DNA from: Streptomyces ortus
Lineage (GTDB): Bacteria > Actinomycetota > Actinomycetes > Streptomycetales > Streptomycetaceae
Direction: 5' to 3'
NCBI RefSeq assembly: GCF_026341275.1
Contig: NZ_JAIFZO010000002.1
Coordinates: 198,361 to 262,360, forward strand
Length of the DNA stretch: 64,000 nucleotides
The notes beneath the pieces were generated by a model. It ran no database searches. It was not told the DNA's origin and was given only the letters and a program-made list of their open reading frames with translations. The translations under genes and the position numbers were made by a program. Shown piece by piece: positions 17,625 to 25,787 of this stretch. Each line of letters begins with the position of its first letter. Within the stretch, counting starts at the first letter, position 1.

Positions 17625-18358
17625 GCCGGTGTCCCGCGGCCGATGTCCCGGGTCAGCTCAAGCCCGAGCAGCCGGTCCGCGTAGGCGTACGTCTCGAAGC
17701 GGGCCCCGTCCGGCACGGTTCCCGACGTCTCCACCTTCCGCAGCACGCCCAGGACGGCGGGCACGTCGAGGTCGTCCTCCCAGGCGGCACGCAGCTGATC
17801 GCGTACGGGGTCGGGGATGGGCCCGGACGGCCGGGTGGCCCAGCCCGCGACGGCGCCCCGCCAGTGCTTCAACTGCTTCTCGGCGTCCGCGAGATCGGCC
17901 GCGTCGAGCCGTAGTTCCGTGCCCCGGGGGCGGGCGAGCAGGGCGAGGCGCAGGGCGGTGGCGCTCCCGTCGTCCAGCGCCACGCCGTTCTCGATGTCGG
18001 CCGGGGCGACCTCGACGCACAGCCCGCCCGCCGGTTCGTCGGTCCGGGCGCACACCCGCAGCACCTGGGCCTCCCCGAGGCCGGGGCCGGGGCCGCCGTC
18101 CCGTTCGTCCTCGAAGGGCCGGATGCCCAGTGCCCTGGCCCGGGCCCGCAGTTCGGCGCGGTCCTCCGTGCCGGTCAGCACGGTCCACACGGGTGTCCCG
18201 CCGATCTCCAGGGCCCGTACGAGGACGTCGGCGGTCAGGAGCACGCGCAGGCCGGTGGCGTCGGGGCGCTCGACGCGCGCCTCGACGCGGGTCAGGCCCC
18301 GGCGGGCCGGGGTGGCGGTGACGGGGTCGCCTGTTCGGGCGTCGGTGATACGCAGCAC
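17621..18358 (-). CDS. CysRS-like conserved protein, function unknown
   Basis: This 245-residue protein begins at GTG with VLRITDARTGDPV, which resembles the opening strand of cysteinyl-tRNA synthetase and MshC. It ends in a helical region (DAEKQLKHWRGAVAGWA, AWEDDLDVPAVLGVLRKVE) like the CysRS helix that follows the active site (compare DDLNTPAALAVL). The catalytic HIGH and KMSKS motifs are absent, so it cannot be an active synthetase. It may be a degenerate paralogue with a binding role. It is coupled by ATGA to the SixA-like gene. The family relation is by eye only. Confidence 0.6.
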   Translation of the reverse strand: MLRITDARTGDPVTATPARRGLTRVEARVERPDATGLRVLLTADVLVRALEIGGTPVWTVLTGTEDRAELRARARALGIRPFEDERDGGPGPGLGEAQVLRVCARTDEPAGGLCVEVAPADIENGVALDDGSATALRLALLARPRGTELRLDAADLADAEKQLKHWRGAVAGWATRPSGPIPDPVRDQLRAAWEDDLDVPAVLGVLRKVETSGTVPDGARFETYAYADRLLGLELTRDIGRGTPA

Positions 18359-18404
18359 GGGCCGAGCGTAGGCGTGCGAGGGGCCGCGCGCAGGGATGCC
18401 GACA

Positions 18405-19253
18405 TCATTCCGGACACGTGTGTGCGGATTCCCGGGGTGCGGGGCGGCTCATGGTGCCCAGGAAACGCACGTGCGGACGGCCGCCGGAGCCGTCGCGGGT
18501 GATGGCGGTCCGTACGCCGTACACCTCGGCGACGAGGTCCTCGGTGAGCACGTCGCCCGGTGTGCCGGCGGCCACCACGCGGCCCTCGCGCAGGACGACG
18601 AGCCGGTCGCAGTACATCGCCGCGAGGTTGAGGTCGTGCAGCGCGACGACGCTGGTGAGGGGCAGTGAGGTGACGAGGTTCAGCAGGTCGAGCTGGTGCT
18701 GGATGTCGAGGTGGTTGGTCGGTTCGTCCAGGAGGAGTTCGCGGGGTTCCTGGGCGAGCGCGCGGGCGATCTGGACGCGTTGGCGTTCGCCGCCGGAGAG
18801 GGTGTGCCAGGACTGGTGGGCCCGGTCGGCGAGCCCGGTGCGGGCCAGCGCGTCCCGTACGGCCTCCTCGTCGGCCGGTGACGGGGGTGTCCAGGCGCGG
18901 CGGTGCGGGGTGCGGCCGAGGCGTACGACGTCCAGGACGTTCAGCTCGACCTGGGTGTCGGCCTGTTGTTCGACCACGGCGATACGGCGGGCGATGTCGC
19001 GGCGGCCCAGTTCGCCGAGCGGGCTGCCGTCGAGGGTGACCACGCCCGAGGCCGGGGTGAGGACGCCGGAGAGCAGGCGCAGGAGGGTGGACTTGCCGGA
19101 ACCGTTGGGCCCGAGGAGGCCGACGGTGGTGCCGGGGGCGGGGCTGATGCTGACGCCGTCCAGGATGACGCGTCCGTCGACGGTGCGGGTGACCCGACCG
19201 GCCCGGAGTCCGACCTCGGCCGTGGCGGCCGTCTCGACGCGCTCGGTCGTCAT
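18405..19253 (-). CDS. Cobalamin-type ABC importer, ATP-binding protein (BtuD/FecE family)
   Basis: This 282-residue ATPase has Walker A GLLGPNGSGKSTLLRL, the Q-loop in VVEQQADTQ, signature LSGGERQRVQIARAL, Walker B ELLLDEPTNHLD and the H-loop VALHDLNLA. It is the FecE/BtuD/HmuV type that serves iron-siderophore, haem or cobalamin importers. It is last in the three-gene operon and overlaps the permease stop by ATGA. The riboswitch upstream of the operon points to cobalamin or a related corrinoid as substrate. Confidence 0.92.
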   Translation of the reverse strand: MTTERVETAATAEVGLRAGRVTRTVDGRVILDGVSISPAPGTTVGLLGPNGSGKSTLLRLLSGVLTPASGVVTLDGSPLGELGRRDIARRIAVVEQQADTQVELNVLDVVRLGRTPHRRAWTPPSPADEEAVRDALARTGLADRAHQSWHTLSGGERQRVQIARALAQEPRELLLDEPTNHLDIQHQLDLLNLVTSLPLTSVVALHDLNLAAMYCDRLVVLREGRVVAAGTPGDVLTEDLVAEVYGVRTAITRDGSGGRPHVRFLGTMSRPAPRESAHTCPE

Positions 19254-20278
19254 CGTGTCCTCCGCGTCCGGTACAGCACCAGCACGAAGACCGGTACGCC
19301 GATGAGTGAGGTGACCACGCCGACGGGCACTTCCTGGGGGTCGAGGACGGTACGGGCCAGGGTGTCCACCCACACCAGGAACACCGCCCCGGCGAGGGCG
19401 GCGACCGGCAGCAGCCGGGCGTGGCCGGAGCCCACCAGCGCACGGGCGGCGTGCGGCAGGACGAGTCCGACGAAGCCGATCGCGCCCGCCGAGCTGACGA
19501 GCGCGGCCGTCAGGAGCGCCGTCACGCACAGCAGCACCAGCCGGGTGCGGGCCACCGACACCCCGAGGGTCGCGGCGGAGTCCTGGCCGAAGGCGAACGC
19601 GTCCAGCGTGCGCGCGTACGCCAGGCACACCACGAGCGCGACCGCCAGGACCGCGAGGCAGACCCAGACGTCCGTCCAGCCGACCCCGCCGAGCGAGCCG
19701 AGCAGCCAGAACAGCACACCGCGGGTGGTCTCGGCGTCGGCGGCGGTCAGCACGACGAAGGAGGTCAGCGCGGAGAAGAGCTGCATCGCGGCGACGCCGC
19801 TCAGCACCACGCGGTCCGTCGTCCCGCCGAGGGTGTGGCTGAGCAGCAGGACGAGTCCGAACGACAGCAGTGCTCCGAGGAAGGCGCCCGCCGAGACCGA
19901 CACCAGGCCGCCGCCGGCGCCGAGGACGACCACGACGACCGCGCCGGTCGAGGCGCCCGAGGACACCCCGAGGACGAAGGGGTCCGCGAGCGGATTGCGC
20001 AGCAGGGACTGCATCACCGCGCCGCACACGGCGAGCCCGGCTCCGCAGACGGCGGCCAGCAGGGTGCGCGGCAGCCGCAGCTGCCAGACGATCCCCTCCC
20101 GGATGGGGCTCAGCCCCGTACTCCCCCAGCCGAGGTGGGAGGCGACCACGGACCAGACGTCGGTGACGCCGATGTCCGCGGGGCCGATGGTGATGGCGAG
20201 AGCGACCGAGGCGACGAGCAGGGCCGCGCCTGCCGCGCAGAGCGGGCCCACGCGCGGCCGTATGCCCCGGCGGGTCAC
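19250..20278 (-). CDS. Cobalamin-type ABC importer, permease (BtuC/FecCD family)
   Basis: This 342-residue permease has about ten membrane helices. FecCD hallmarks are LRLPRTLLAAVCGAGLAVCG, LLRNPLADPFVLGVSSGAS and GAIGFVGLVLPHAARALVG. The GTG start at 20278 overlaps the binding-protein stop (GTGA). An in-frame upstream extension exists but would start inside the binding-protein gene without a ribosome site. It acts as a homodimer with the ATPase encoded next. Confidence 0.93.
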   Translation of the reverse strand: MTRRGIRPRVGPLCAAGAALLVASVALAITIGPADIGVTDVWSVVASHLGWGSTGLSPIREGIVWQLRLPRTLLAAVCGAGLAVCGAVMQSLLRNPLADPFVLGVSSGASTGAVVVVVLGAGGGLVSVSAGAFLGALLSFGLVLLLSHTLGGTTDRVVLSGVAAMQLFSALTSFVVLTAADAETTRGVLFWLLGSLGGVGWTDVWVCLAVLAVALVVCLAYARTLDAFAFGQDSAATLGVSVARTRLVLLCVTALLTAALVSSAGAIGFVGLVLPHAARALVGSGHARLLPVAALAGAVFLVWVDTLARTVLDPQEVPVGVVTSLIGVPVFVLVLYRTRRTR

Positions 20279-21303
20279 CCCGTGAGCCCGAACTCCCGCA
20301 GGGCGGCGGCTACTTGTTCGACGCCCTCGACGGTACGGATGGTCGGGTTCATGGCCTGCCCGCTGAGCAGCACGTACCGCTTCTTCTTCACGGCCGTCAT
20401 GTTTTTGGTGACGGGGTCGGACTCCAGGAACTCGATCTTCTTCCTCGCGGACTCGGCGGTCTGCGACTTGCGGGTCAGGTCGCCGATGACGAGGACGTCG
20501 GGGTCGCGGTCGGCGACCGTCTCCCAGTTGATCTGGGGCCATTCCTCATGGGTGTCGTCGAAGACGTTCTGCGCGCCGAACGCCCGCGTGATGATGCCGG
20601 GGGCGCCGCAGCAGCCCGCCATGTAGGGCGACTCGGAGTTGGCGAACCAGTACAGGAGGGAGACGTCCGAGGCGTCGATGCCGGCGGTGGCCCTCTTCAT
20701 GCGCTGCCGGAGCTCGGCGACCAGCTTCTCGCCCCGCTCCTCGACGCCGAACACCTCGGCCAGGTCACGTATCTCGCCGTAGATCGCGTCGATGCCGAGG
20801 GCCTTCTCGCGGGCGCCGTCGCCGTCTCCGGTGTTGTCCTTGCCCGCGCAGTCGGAGGGCGAGACGTACGCGGGTACGCCGAGCTTCTCGAACTGCTCGC
20901 GGGTGGCGACGCCTCCCTTGCCGAGCGTGGACACGAACGAGGCGGCGACGAAGTCGGGATCGGCGTCCAGCACCCGTTCGAAGGACGGGTTGTTGTCGGC
21001 GATCCGCTTGACCTTCGCGTCCGCCTTCTCCAGGCCCTTCATCACCGGATCGGTCCAGGTGGCGGTGCCGGCCATCCGGTCGGCGAGGCCCAGCGAGAAC
21101 AGGATCTCGGTGGTGCCCTGGTTCAGGGAGACGGCCTTGCGCGGCGGGGACTCCACGCGGACGGTGTGGCCGCAGTTGTCCAGGGTGACGGCCGCCGCGG
21201 AGGTCCCGCCGCCGGCCGGCGAGTCGGCGCCGCCGCAGCCGGTCAGCAGGACGATCCCGGAAACGAGCAGGGCGACAGGGCGGGCGGGGCGTGCGATGGG
21301 CAC
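20275..21303 (-). CDS. Corrinoid/iron-type ABC importer, substrate-binding lipoprotein (BtuF/FecB family)
   Basis: This 342-residue lipoprotein has a signal ending in the lipobox LLTGC. The mature part is a periplasmic-binding-protein-like fold: RKAVSLNQGTTEILFSLGL, DRMAGTATWTDP, LDADPDFVAAS and a C-terminal VADRDPDVLVIGDL. The GTG start is preceded by GAGGAAC. A cysteine pair in PYMAGCCGAPG is unusual. A cobalamin riboswitch lies about 80 nt upstream, so the probable substrate is cobalamin or its precursors. Sequence alone would also allow a siderophore. Confidence 0.9.
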   Translation of the reverse strand: MPIARPARPVALLVSGIVLLTGCGGADSPAGGGTSAAAVTLDNCGHTVRVESPPRKAVSLNQGTTEILFSLGLADRMAGTATWTDPVMKGLEKADAKVKRIADNNPSFERVLDADPDFVAASFVSTLGKGGVATREQFEKLGVPAYVSPSDCAGKDNTGDGDGAREKALGIDAIYGEIRDLAEVFGVEERGEKLVAELRQRMKRATAGIDASDVSLLYWFANSESPYMAGCCGAPGIITRAFGAQNVFDDTHEEWPQINWETVADRDPDVLVIGDLTRKSQTAESARKKIEFLESDPVTKNMTAVKKKRYVLLSGQAMNPTIRTVEGVEQVAAALREFGLTG

Positions 21304-21380
21304 GGAAGTTCCTCAGACGTCGAGGGCTCGAACGCGGAGCCCGGTCGTACGGTGCTCCCCCGCCGTCTCGGGACCGCGGA

Positions 21381-21548
21381 GGCCGCCAGCAGGTCTTCGG
21401 ACTCGGGTTCACCCGGACGAGGCGCCTTCCCGGACCGTCGATCCGATCCAGTGGCCGATGCCCCGCCCGTCACCCTCACCGCTGCGCGTCAGCTCCGGAT
21501 TCCCACCGGATTCCCTGACCCACGTACATGGGTTCGACTGGCCTGCGC
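21381..21548 (-). ncRNA. Cobalamin riboswitch (B12 element) upstream of the ABC importer
   Basis: Read on the minus strand, the conserved elements appear in order: GGGAATCCGGTGGGAATCCG, then AGCTGACGCGCAGCGGTG, CCACTGG, CGGGAAGGCG, GGGTGAACCC, and the B12-box-like GAGTCCGAAGACCTGCTGG. A closing P1 stem can form between GCCAG (5') and CTGGC (3'). It lies about 80 nt before the binding-protein GTG. Adenosylcobalamin binding normally shuts off such genes by hiding the ribosome site or by termination. The rest of the 364-bp gap (21549-21667) holds only the leader of the rightward gene at 21668. Confidence 0.95.
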
Positions 21549-21667
21549 AAGCTATCACGACGGTTTCCGCGCCTTTGCGGCGCGGGGAGCCGGGCGGCGG
21601 GAATCAGCGTGCCCCGCCCGCTGTTGTCCGGCGCGAGAAGCACACTCGTATCCGCAGGAGGTCCATC

Positions 21668-22075
21668 GTGTACGGCGACCCGGCAACGATCCGCAAGATC
21701 CTCACCGAGAGCGGCGACACCTGGGCCGTCGTGGGCCTGTCGTCGAACGAACGGCGTGCCGCGTACGGCGTGGCGGAGGTGCTCCAGCGCTTCGGCAAGC
21801 GCGTGGTCCCCGTCCACCCGAAGGCCGAGACGGTCCACGGGGAGAAGGGGTACGCCTCCCTGGCGGACATCCCCTTCGAGGTGGACGTGGTCGACGTGTT
21901 CGTCAACAGCGACCTGGCGGGCCCGGTCGCCGACGAGGCCGTGGCCATCGGCGCCAAGGCCGTCTGGTTCCAGCTCGGCGTGCTGGACGAGGCCGCGTAC
22001 GACCGCACCCGCGCGGCCGGCCTCGACATGGTCATGGACCGCTGCCCGGCGATCGAGATCCCCCGCCTGGGCTGA
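21668..22075 (+). CDS. CoA-binding domain protein (YccU type)
   Basis: This 135-residue single-domain protein has a Rossmann CoA-binding fold: TWAVVGLSSNERRAAYGV, GKRVVPVHPKAE, VDVVDVFVNSDLAGP, AKAVWFQLGVLDE and a C-terminal DRCPAIEIPRL. These features match the YccU family, whose role is unsettled. The GTG start follows GCAGGAGGTCCATC. It is divergent from the cobalamin importer and has its own short leader. Confidence 0.92.
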   Translation: MYGDPATIRKILTESGDTWAVVGLSSNERRAAYGVAEVLQRFGKRVVPVHPKAETVHGEKGYASLADIPFEVDVVDVFVNSDLAGPVADEAVAIGAKAVWFQLGVLDEAAYDRTRAAGLDMVMDRCPAIEIPRLG

Positions 22076-22146
22076 ACCGGCGGGGCGGACGGCTCCGGCC
22101 GCGGGCCGGCGGGGTCGGGAAAGTCGGGCCGGAACGGCGGTCGCGT

Positions 22147-23028
22147 TCAGCTGTCGCGGCGCCCCGGGGTCCCGGGCCCGTACCCGCGCCGGTCCGTCCC
22201 CGGCCGTGCGTCGAACGCCGAGCCGGACCAGGTGGGCGGCTGCGTGTTCGGGGCGGGTGTGCGGCGGCGGGACGCGGCCCGGTTCCAGTCGCCGTCCCCG
22301 AGGACCAGCATCGGGTCGAACATCACCACCACCCCCGCGAGCGCCAGGAAGAGGACCGGGCCGATGAGCATCGGCAGCAGCAGCGAGTGGGCCGGGTCTC
22401 CCGAGTCCGGTGTGCCTACCGCGACGTGCAGATGCACACTGACGGCCGCCATGCCCGTGTAGTGCATCCCGGTCACGGCGACGCCCATGACCAGGCCGGC
22501 CGCCAGGCTGGTCAGAAAGCCGCGGATGGCGACCGCCGCCCACAGCGCGGCGGTCGCGGCGACGACGGCGATCAGGACGGAGAGCGCGACGGTACGGACC
22601 TCGTAGCGCAGGTCGCCGTTGAGCCGGATGGCGGCCATGCCTATGTAGTGCATGGCCGCGACCCCGAGGCCGGTGAACGTGCCCGCGACGAGCAGGGTCG
22701 CCGTGTTCGCGCCGCGACAGCCGACGGCGAGGACGCCGAGACCGACCACCGCGATCGCCACCGCGAGGCTGAGGATCGTCAGGCCGGTGTCGTAGTGGAT
22801 GCGGCTCTCCTCGACCTGGAATCCGATCATGGCGATGAAGTGCATCGTCCAGATGCCGCAGCCGATCGACGCCGCCCCGAGCGCGAGCCAGCCCGGTCTC
22901 CAGGACCGGTCGTCGCGCAGGGACCGGGTGATGCAGCGCAGGCCCAGGGCGGCCCCCAGACAGGCCATGACATAGGCCGTGAGCGGCGTGATCATTCCAT
23001 AGCTGAATCCGTCGACCGTGCCCTGCAT
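22147..23028 (-). CDS. MHYT-domain integral membrane sensor protein
   Basis: This 293-residue membrane protein has about seven helices and three repeats of the MHYT signature (TMHFIAMIGF, AAMHYIGMAA, TGMHYTGMAA). These motifs are proposed to bind copper and sense O2, CO or NO. No GGDEF, EAL or kinase domain follows, only an Arg/Pro-rich cytoplasmic tail (TPAPNTQPPTWSG...), so it stands alone as a sensor or channel-like protein. The start MQGTVDG is placed after GGGGGATG; the ribosome site is weak. Confidence 0.9.
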   Translation of the reverse strand: MQGTVDGFSYGMITPLTAYVMACLGAALGLRCITRSLRDDRSWRPGWLALGAASIGCGIWTMHFIAMIGFQVEESRIHYDTGLTILSLAVAIAVVGLGVLAVGCRGANTATLLVAGTFTGLGVAAMHYIGMAAIRLNGDLRYEVRTVALSVLIAVVAATAALWAAVAIRGFLTSLAAGLVMGVAVTGMHYTGMAAVSVHLHVAVGTPDSGDPAHSLLLPMLIGPVLFLALAGVVVMFDPMLVLGDGDWNRAASRRRTPAPNTQPPTWSGSAFDARPGTDRRGYGPGTPGRRDS

Positions 23029-23080
23029 ATGCCAACATCCCCCCGGAATACGACTGTTGCGGGGACACATGTACGCGCCA

Positions 23081-23093
23081 TGACGGACCGTCA
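23081..23093. promoter_or_regulatory. Palindrome upstream of the MHYT gene
   Basis: TGACGG-A-CCGTCA is a perfect 6-bp inverted repeat with a 1-nt centre, 53 nt before the MHYT start. It lies in a locally AT-richer stretch, which also contains GGAATTCC. It may be an operator. Confidence 0.3.
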
Positions 23094-23223
23094 GCAAGGG
23101 GTTTCGTGCAATCGCAGCCAACGGAATTCCATGTCGGTCAATTCCGGTCACACATAGGCTTCTTCGAGCCGGAGGCGGTTATTCCGGTGGTGCGGCCCGT
23201 TACCGGCCGCTCCGCCCGCCTCC

Positions 23224-24021
23224 TCAGGCCTGCGGTTTCGACGTCACCGTGAACTGGGCCCCGTCGGGATCCCTCAGCACCGCCTCCGTGGTGGTCGCGC
23301 CGTCCCGGACCGTACCGCCGTGCTTCAGCGCCGCGTCGACACAGGCCTCGACGTCCGTGACCGCGAAGTGGACCTGCCAGTGGGGCCGGATCGTGGGATC
23401 GGGGGCGGCCTCCACCGCGCCGGAGTGGATACGGGCCACCACGTCGCCGTCGCTGCGCAGGACGACCTCGTCACCGTCGTAGTGCACCTCGCAGCAGCCG
23501 GGCCGCGAGGTCGCCCACTCCAGCACCTCGCCGTAGAACATCGCGGCGTCGAAGGCGTTGCGCGTGTGCAGGCGCAGGAAGGCGGGGGCGGCCCGGCGCC
23601 AGGTCTCCCAGCCGGCGACGAGCTGGCCCTCCCAGATGCCGAAGACCGCTCCGTCGCGGTCCGCCAGCAGGGCCGCCCGGCCGGGCGGGAAGCCGATGGG
23701 GCCGACCGCCGCCGTACCGCCGCGCTCCTGGCCCCGGGCCACCGCCTCGTCGGCGCTGTCCACCGCGAAGTAAGGGGTCCAGGCGACCGCCATCTGCCAC
23801 GTCGTGGCCACGGCCGCGACGCCCGCGACCGGCACCCCGTCCGCGTAGGCGATCCGGAACCGGTCCATCAGCGCGGTCGTCCGGAACCGCCACCCGAGCA
23901 CCGCCTGGTAGAAGTCCTCGGCGGCCTGCTGGTCGCGCGCCGTGAGACTGACCCAGCACGGGGCTCCCGCGACCGAGTGGCTGGAGACGACGTCGCTGCG
24001 GACACTTGCGTCGCTGTTCAT
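23224..24021 (-). CDS. VOC-superfamily (glyoxalase/bleomycin-resistance-like) protein with two domains
   Basis: This 265-residue protein holds two vicinal-oxygen-chelate domains: PCWVSLTARDQQAAEDFYQA (residues ~20-130) and FLRLHTRNAFDAAMFYGEVL (~145-265), ending VLRDPDGAQFTVTSKP. Such tandem VOC proteins are common in Streptomyces, and substrates are rarely known. Metal ligands are not clear enough to claim catalysis. The start MNSDASVRSD is the first Met; in-frame upstream codons would extend into low-complexity DNA. Confidence 0.88.
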   Translation of the reverse strand: MNSDASVRSDVVSSHSVAGAPCWVSLTARDQQAAEDFYQAVLGWRFRTTALMDRFRIAYADGVPVAGVAAVATTWQMAVAWTPYFAVDSADEAVARGQERGGTAAVGPIGFPPGRAALLADRDGAVFGIWEGQLVAGWETWRRAAPAFLRLHTRNAFDAAMFYGEVLEWATSRPGCCEVHYDGDEVVLRSDGDVVARIHSGAVEAAPDPTIRPHWQVHFAVTDVEACVDAALKHGGTVRDGATTTEAVLRDPDGAQFTVTSKPQA

Positions 24022-24212
24022 GGCAGTACCGTTCCTGAGTCGTACCGAGGGGAGGGGACGGACACCCGACAGCGGTCGGAAGCACGGGCCGGGCCGCGGT
24101 GCCGTCTTCCTCAGCATCCCCCTCTCGCGCCTCCTTCGCCCGGAGGCGAGCGGGGTCCCACGCCCCGAGTACCCGGCGCCCCCACCCGAAACAAACCGGT
24201 GCCCAGGACCCC

Positions 24213-24572
24213 TCAATCGTGCGCCGGCCTGTCGCTCAGCCGGTGGTCGGCCAGATTCAGCGCCTCGTCCACGACGCGCCGCAGATGCCCGTCCCGCAGC
24301 GAATAGATCATCCGGCGGCCCTCCTTGCGTGTGTTGACGAGCCCCGCGAGCCGCAGCCTCGCCAGGTGCTGGCTGACCGCCGGGCGGGCGGCCCCGCACC
24401 GCTCCGTGAGGGTCGTGACGTCCGCCCCGCCCTCGGCCAGGGCGTGCAGCAGGACGAGACGGGTGCGATCACCCAGGAGGGCGAGAAGTTCGGCGGCGAG
24501 GGCGAACTGCTCCTCGCCCGGTGTACGCGGATGCTCATCGTGCGCAGGTGACAGGTGCATGCGTGCGCTCAT
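24213..24572 (-). CDS. ArsR/SmtB-family metal-responsive repressor
   Basis: This 119-residue winged-helix repressor has the recognition helix TERCGAARPAVSQHLARLRL and the wing RRMIYSLRD. The alpha-5 sequence DGHLRRVVDEALNLADH has the D-x-H ... D-x-x/H spacing used for Zn/Ni/Co in CzrA/NmtR-type sensors. The Cys in TERCG is at a position seen in some metal sensors. I choose the ATG at 24572 because a promoter upstream would place transcription start on it (leaderless). GTG at 24578 or ATG at 24560 are alternatives. It is divergent from the zinc-type exporter at 24677, its likely target. Confidence 0.9.
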   Translation of the reverse strand: MSARMHLSPAHDEHPRTPGEEQFALAAELLALLGDRTRLVLLHALAEGGADVTTLTERCGAARPAVSQHLARLRLAGLVNTRKEGRRMIYSLRDGHLRRVVDEALNLADHRLSDRPAHD

Positions 24573-24578
24573 ACGCAC

Positions 24579-24607
24579 ATAATGGCTCGGTTAGGCGGTC
24601 GAGTCCA
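24579..24607 (-). promoter_or_regulatory. arsR promoter giving a probable leaderless transcript
   Basis: On the minus strand TGGACT (24607-24602) and CATTAT (24584-24579) are separated by exactly 17 bp. The -10 ends 6 nt before the A of the ATG at 24572, and no ribosome-binding site is present, so transcription should start at or next to the start codon. Confidence 0.6.
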
Positions 24608-24676
24608 CCTCGTTCACGGACATCCGCCGGGACAGACGCACGGACATCCGCAGGGGCATCCCGGAAAGGGGACCTG

Positions 24677-25783
24677 GTGAGCACCGAGCACGGCGTCGGG
24701 CACGACGGAGAACACGGGCATGACCATGGGCACAGGCATCCACATGGGCACGAGCACGGGCGCCGCTCCGGGGGTCCGTCCCGGCCGGAGCGCGGGCTCC
24801 GGCACCGGTTGGCCCACCTCCTCACCCCGCACTCCCACACGAGCGGCGACAAGGTCGACCCCGCCCTGGAGTCGTCCGCCCGCGGTATCCGTACGCTCTG
24901 GATCTCGCTGGCCGTCCTCGGCGCGACCGCCGCGGTCCAGGCGGTCGTCGTCGCCCTCTCCGGCTCGGTGGCGCTGCTGGGCGACACCGTGCACAACGCG
25001 GCGGACGCGCTCACGGCCGTACCGCTCGGCATCGCCTTCGTGCTGGGGCGGCGGGCGGCCGACCGCCGGTTCACGTACGGATACGGCCGCGCCGAGGACC
25101 TGGCGGGACTCGTGATCGTGCTGACGATCGCGGCCTCCGCGGTCTTCGCGGGCTGGACGGCGATCGACCGGCTGCTCGATCCGCACCCCGTCGAGCGGCT
25201 GCCGGTGGTCGCCGCCGCGGCCGTCATCGGCTTCGCGGGCAACGAGTGGGTGGCCCGCTACCGCATCCGCGTCGGCCGCGCGATCGGCTCGGCGGCGCTG
25301 GTCGCGGACGGGCTCCACGCGCGGACGGACGGCTTCACCTCGCTCGCCGTGCTGCTGGGCGCGGGCGGCGCGGCGATCGGCTGGCAGCTCGAGGACCCGG
25401 TGGTCGGACTGGTGATCACGGCGGCCCTGCTGCTGGTGCTGCGGGACGCCGCGCGCGAGGTGTTCCGCCGGGTCATGGACGCGGTCGACCCGGCCCTGCT
25501 CGACGCGGCCGAGCGGGCGTTGAGGGAGGTGCCGGGCGTGCGCGGGGTCGGCGAACTGCGGCTGCGCTGGATCGGCCACCGGCTGCGCGCCGAGGTGGCC
25601 GTGGTCGTCGACGGGGAGTCCAGCGTCCGCGCGGCCCACCGGGTGGCGGTCGCGGCCGAACACGCCCTCCTGCACGCCGTACCGGGGCTCACCGCGGCCC
25701 TGGTGCACGCCGACCCGTCGCCCGCGCCGGGCGAGCCGGACCCCCACCTGGCGCTGGCCCACCATGCGCCGGGGCCGGCCTGA
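24677..25783 (+). CDS. Cation diffusion facilitator (zinc-type) efflux protein
   Basis: This 368-residue CDF transporter has a very His-rich N-terminus (HDGEHGHDHGHRHPHGHEHG) likely to bind Zn. About six membrane helices follow, with transport-site motifs DTVHNAAD and DGLHARTD; the HxxxD pattern favours zinc. The cytoplasmic C-terminal domain runs from VFRRVMDAVDP. The GTG start follows AAAGGGGACCTG. It is divergent from the ArsR-type gene, a classic sensor-exporter pair, so it is probably derepressed by excess metal. Confidence 0.94.
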   Translation: MSTEHGVGHDGEHGHDHGHRHPHGHEHGRRSGGPSRPERGLRHRLAHLLTPHSHTSGDKVDPALESSARGIRTLWISLAVLGATAAVQAVVVALSGSVALLGDTVHNAADALTAVPLGIAFVLGRRAADRRFTYGYGRAEDLAGLVIVLTIAASAVFAGWTAIDRLLDPHPVERLPVVAAAAVIGFAGNEWVARYRIRVGRAIGSAALVADGLHARTDGFTSLAVLLGAGGAAIGWQLEDPVVGLVITAALLLVLRDAAREVFRRVMDAVDPALLDAAERALREVPGVRGVGELRLRWIGHRLRAEVAVVVDGESSVRAAHRVAVAAEHALLHAVPGLTAALVHADPSPAPGEPDPHLALAHHAPGPA

Positions 25784-25787
25784 GCGG

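Noticed and set aside
21525..21545. tRNA T-loop-like GGTTCGACT
   Set aside because: No acceptor or anticodon stems can be drawn around it; it belongs to the 5' side of the riboswitch.
20314..23157. Long rightward open frame across the ABC importer, riboswitch and MHYT gene
   Set aside because: It runs through the riboswitch and opposite three real genes, and its translation has no domain or codon bias of a gene.
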